Below, in pieces: positions 29,492-31,556 of a stretch of 31,556 nucleotides of DNA. Source of the stretch: a virus. The DNA lies in the IMG/VR virus record IMGVR_UViG_3300025896_000121, positions 1-31,556 of that record. The stretch is one strand, 5' to 3'. Below the pieces are notes generated by a model. It ran no database searches. It was not told where the DNA came from and saw only the letters and a program-made list of their open reading frames with translations. Each line of letters opens with the position of its first letter. Within the stretch, counting starts at the first letter, position 1. A program made the translations under genes and the position numbers.

Positions 29492-31131
29492 CGTACATTA
29501 ATAAAAAAATATTCTTGTTCTTTTGGATTCTCTTTCATATGTTGCATATAAGCAGCAATGGCCATTATATTTGATACAATACCATCAACTTTGTTTTCAG
29601 GTTTACTCTTATCCACTTTCATATTACCACTCGCATCGCGTAAAATCAATACGTTTCCTGCCATCCACCTTATTACTTCATTATTATTATGGCTTAATTC
29701 CTTACTTATTACTAATCTTTCAAGTTCAGCAGTAGGTGCAGCCATAGACATAAAGCCTTGCCTAAATGGATGTAAGCTAATTCCATCATCAGTTAATTCA
29801 GTAACTAATGTAGTTGCAAAAATAGCATCATAGTTTATAAACTGAATCTTGTATTTACTTGCAAGTTCATTAATATCATTCCTAATAATTTGGTGATCTA
29901 TTACATTGCCTTCAGTAAATTTAATCAATCCAATCTTATTCCAATTAACATAATTGTGATAATTTCTTTTGTGGCGTTCTTTAGCCACATCGTTAGGAAT
30001 CCAAAAGAAATACAATTGTTTAAAATCGGTTTCACCTGGTAATGGTGGAAAGTTTAAAACTAAACTGCTAAAATCTTGTGACTTACTCAAATCCATTCCA
30101 CCAAAACATTCTCTACCTTCCAAAATGGATTCATTAAATGTTTGACCACTTGTAATCCATTTTTCATCAGGAATCCAAGTTGTTGCAGTATCAGTCCAAA
30201 CATTTAAATATTTTGTTTTAAAGTTTATTTCCTTACTACCATCATTCTTTGCTGCAGTCAATTCGGCTTTTAAAAAATCAAGATTAACACTTACATTTAA
30301 ATTAGGATTAGCTTTTTGCCAAGCGTTTTGATCTTGCCAATCATCATTCTCATCAATGGTAAATATCATTGCAAATAAAGTATCATCCTTTAGTTTTTTG
30401 CTTAATACTTCAATGCAATATTTACGCTCTTTAAAGCAAGGCCCATCTTTTAAGAATCCTGCAGTAGTAATTGTAAATAGCAATGGATTCTTTGTTGCTC
30501 CCATACCCGACTTAACCACATTATAAACTTCATCAGTTTTGTGAGCGTGATATTCATCAACTACTGCAATATATGGCTTTAAACCATCCAATGTATTTGA
30601 ATCACTTGACAAAGCTTTCATAATACCAGTATCAAATCCTTTTTCAATATTAATCAATTCATACTGCATTACCCTAACTAACTCATTGAGCCAATCAGTT
30701 TGTTTAATCATTTGCTTTGCAGCCTTATAACAAATCGTGGCCTGATCACGTGTAGTTGCGCAGGTATAAATTTGGCCATCATCGTGAGTATCTGCAATTA
30801 ATCCATATAAAGCAATGGCTGCAGCTAGTGCAGTTTTACCATTCTTTCTTGGAACTTCTATGTAACTTGTTTTAAATCTTCTTATTCCATTAGTATAATA
30901 CCAACCAAATAGATTAGCTAATAAAAACTTCTGCCATAACTCTAATTTAAATGGCGATCCATCCACGTGATTCAAACTTTCAATAAATCCAATTGCAAAA
31001 TTAGCTTTCTCATAATCTAAATAAATATCAGTTCTTTTTATATCATAAAGAAACCTTTGCTGTGATTTGTATATTAATTCACATTGCTCAGTTTCACAAT
31101 ATCTTAAAAGCTCAGATTCTAATTTAGCCAT
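29488..31131 (-). CDS. terminase large subunit
   Basis: A 547-aa protein. Walker A is 'EVPRKNGKT' (92-100) and Walker B 'IAVVDEYHA' (188-196), with the nuclease Asp in 'GGMDLSKSQDFSS' (D347). This is the HK97-like Terminase_1 type: an ATP-driven packaging motor with a C-terminal nuclease. It overlaps the small terminase gene by 8 bases. Length is normal. Confidence 0.93.
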   Translation of the reverse strand: MAKLESELLRYCETEQCELIYKSQQRFLYDIKRTDIYLDYEKANFAIGFIESLNHVDGSPFKLELWQKFLLANLFGWYYTNGIRRFKTSYIEVPRKNGKTALAAAIALYGLIADTHDDGQIYTCATTRDQATICYKAAKQMIKQTDWLNELVRVMQYELINIEKGFDTGIMKALSSDSNTLDGLKPYIAVVDEYHAHKTDEVYNVVKSGMGATKNPLLFTITTAGFLKDGPCFKERKYCIEVLSKKLKDDTLFAMIFTIDENDDWQDQNAWQKANPNLNVSVNLDFLKAELTAAKNDGSKEINFKTKYLNVWTDTATTWIPDEKWITSGQTFNESILEGRECFGGMDLSKSQDFSSLVLNFPPLPGETDFKQLYFFWIPNDVAKERHKRNYHNYVNWNKIGLIKFTEGNVIDHQIIRNDINELASKYKIQFINYDAIFATTLVTELTDDGISLHPFRQGFMSMAAPTAELERLVISKELSHNNNEVIRWMAGNVLILRDASGNMKVDKSKPENKVDGIVSNIMAIAAYMQHMKENPKEQEYFFINVR

Positions 31132-31501
31132 TCTTTGCTAATTCTCTTATTGAATCAAGTTTGCTCATTTTCGCCTTAGTTGTAGATTTGATTCTACTCT
31201 TTGGAGTTAATCCAATTTGCATTGCTGCTTTCATCATTGCATTAAAACTACTTTGTTTCATTGCGTGCTTTGGATTAGGTATTTCAGTACCATTACCAGC
31301 AATTATAGTAGCTCCATTTTTTTGGATGTCTAATTCAAATTGCGTATAATTTCCATACTCAGCGCAATAAGTTACAAATGCAAATAATTCTTTTGCTTCA
31401 ACTTTTCCATTACCTAAAACTTCATCGTAAAGTTTTAAAAATTCCTCTTTTCCAAACTTATTGTTTATCAAAATGTTTGGCACTTCAATTTTGTTATTCA
31501 T
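31124..31501 (-). CDS. terminase small subunit
   Basis: A 125-aa protein. The segment 'GKEEFLKLYDEVLGNGKVEAKELFAF' and the helical C-terminus ('SSFNAMMKAAMQIGLTPKSR') match phage small terminase proteins of the P27 type in size and position. It recognises phage DNA and recruits the large subunit. First gene of the late block. Confidence 0.8.
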   Translation of the reverse strand: MNNKIEVPNILINNKFGKEEFLKLYDEVLGNGKVEAKELFAFVTYCAEYGNYTQFELDIQKNGATIIAGNGTEIPNPKHAMKQSSFNAMMKAAMQIGLTPKSRIKSTTKAKMSKLDSIRELAKNG

Positions 31502-31556
31502 AACTGTTTATTAATCAATGACACTCCCCAATTTATGTTAAATGTATATAAAGGTT
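31502..31556. other. leader of the terminase genes, high-coordinate end of the window
   Basis: 55 non-coding bases upstream of the small terminase gene. No good TAnnTTTG box is seen. If the window is circular this joins positions 1-55 and would hold the late promoter and the packaging site; neither can be pinned down. Confidence 0.35.

Noticed and set aside
1-31556. tRNA genes, CRISPR arrays, reverse transcriptase/DGR elements
   Set aside because: Read through for cloverleaf-like segments, regular spaced repeats and RT motifs and saw none; a tRNAscan run would be needed to exclude tRNAs firmly.

Overview
The window reads as an essentially complete, compact, AT-rich genome of a tailed phage with an HK97-type head and a siphovirus-type tail. 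Every recognisable gene lies on the minus strand, so gene order runs from high to low coordinates. Several features point to a Bacteroidota host. Most starts lack a Shine-Dalgarno and have A/T-rich leaders. Two promoter -7 boxes match TAnnTTTG. Several families are typical of that phylum (DUF3127, BT4734/VirE-N-like primase, DUF5675). No integrase or lysogeny repressor is recognised, so the lifestyle is undetermined. The HNH gene at the low-coordinate end would directly precede the terminase genes if the ends were joined, which suggests a circular map with a cos-like region at the junction.

Late block (31501 down to 11923): small and large terminase, an orphan adenine methyltransferase, portal, prohead protease, capsid, connector/closure/terminator proteins, two related tail-tube proteins, a tail assembly chaperone with a textbook -1 frameshift signal, tape measure, distal tail proteins and a beta-helix fibre/spike. 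A lysis module follows (two holin-like proteins, a DUF5675 candidate lysin, a candidate one-piece spanin), then a metallophosphoesterase and a terminator at 11816-11845.

Early/replication block (11690 down to about 56): a promoter at 11724-11731 opens a run of small genes, an OB-fold-like protein, a YqaJ-like exonuclease, an HTH protein and a DUF3127 OB-fold protein that ends at a terminator. After the unusual insert described next and a roughly 470-bp non-coding region come a primase-SF3 helicase, a SNF2-like helicase, a VRR-NUC nuclease, small proteins, a DnaA domain-IV-like protein and the HNH nuclease.

The most striking region is 6674-8226. It holds four imperfect inverted repeats with the architecture of integron attC sites, separating three single-gene cassettes (an adenine methyltransferase and two small unknown proteins). 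Each gene is in the same orientation and stops a few bases before its site. The outer core boxes (R'' and R') do not match within a linear site. They match over 9 bp between each site's R'' and the R' of the site before it, as expected if each cassette had been a circle inserted at G^TT. This is a small integron cassette array without an integrase inside a phage genome. A second notable element lies just upstream of the primase gene: a leader with two hairpins whose loops are complementary, a short upstream ORF, and a terminator-like second hairpin.
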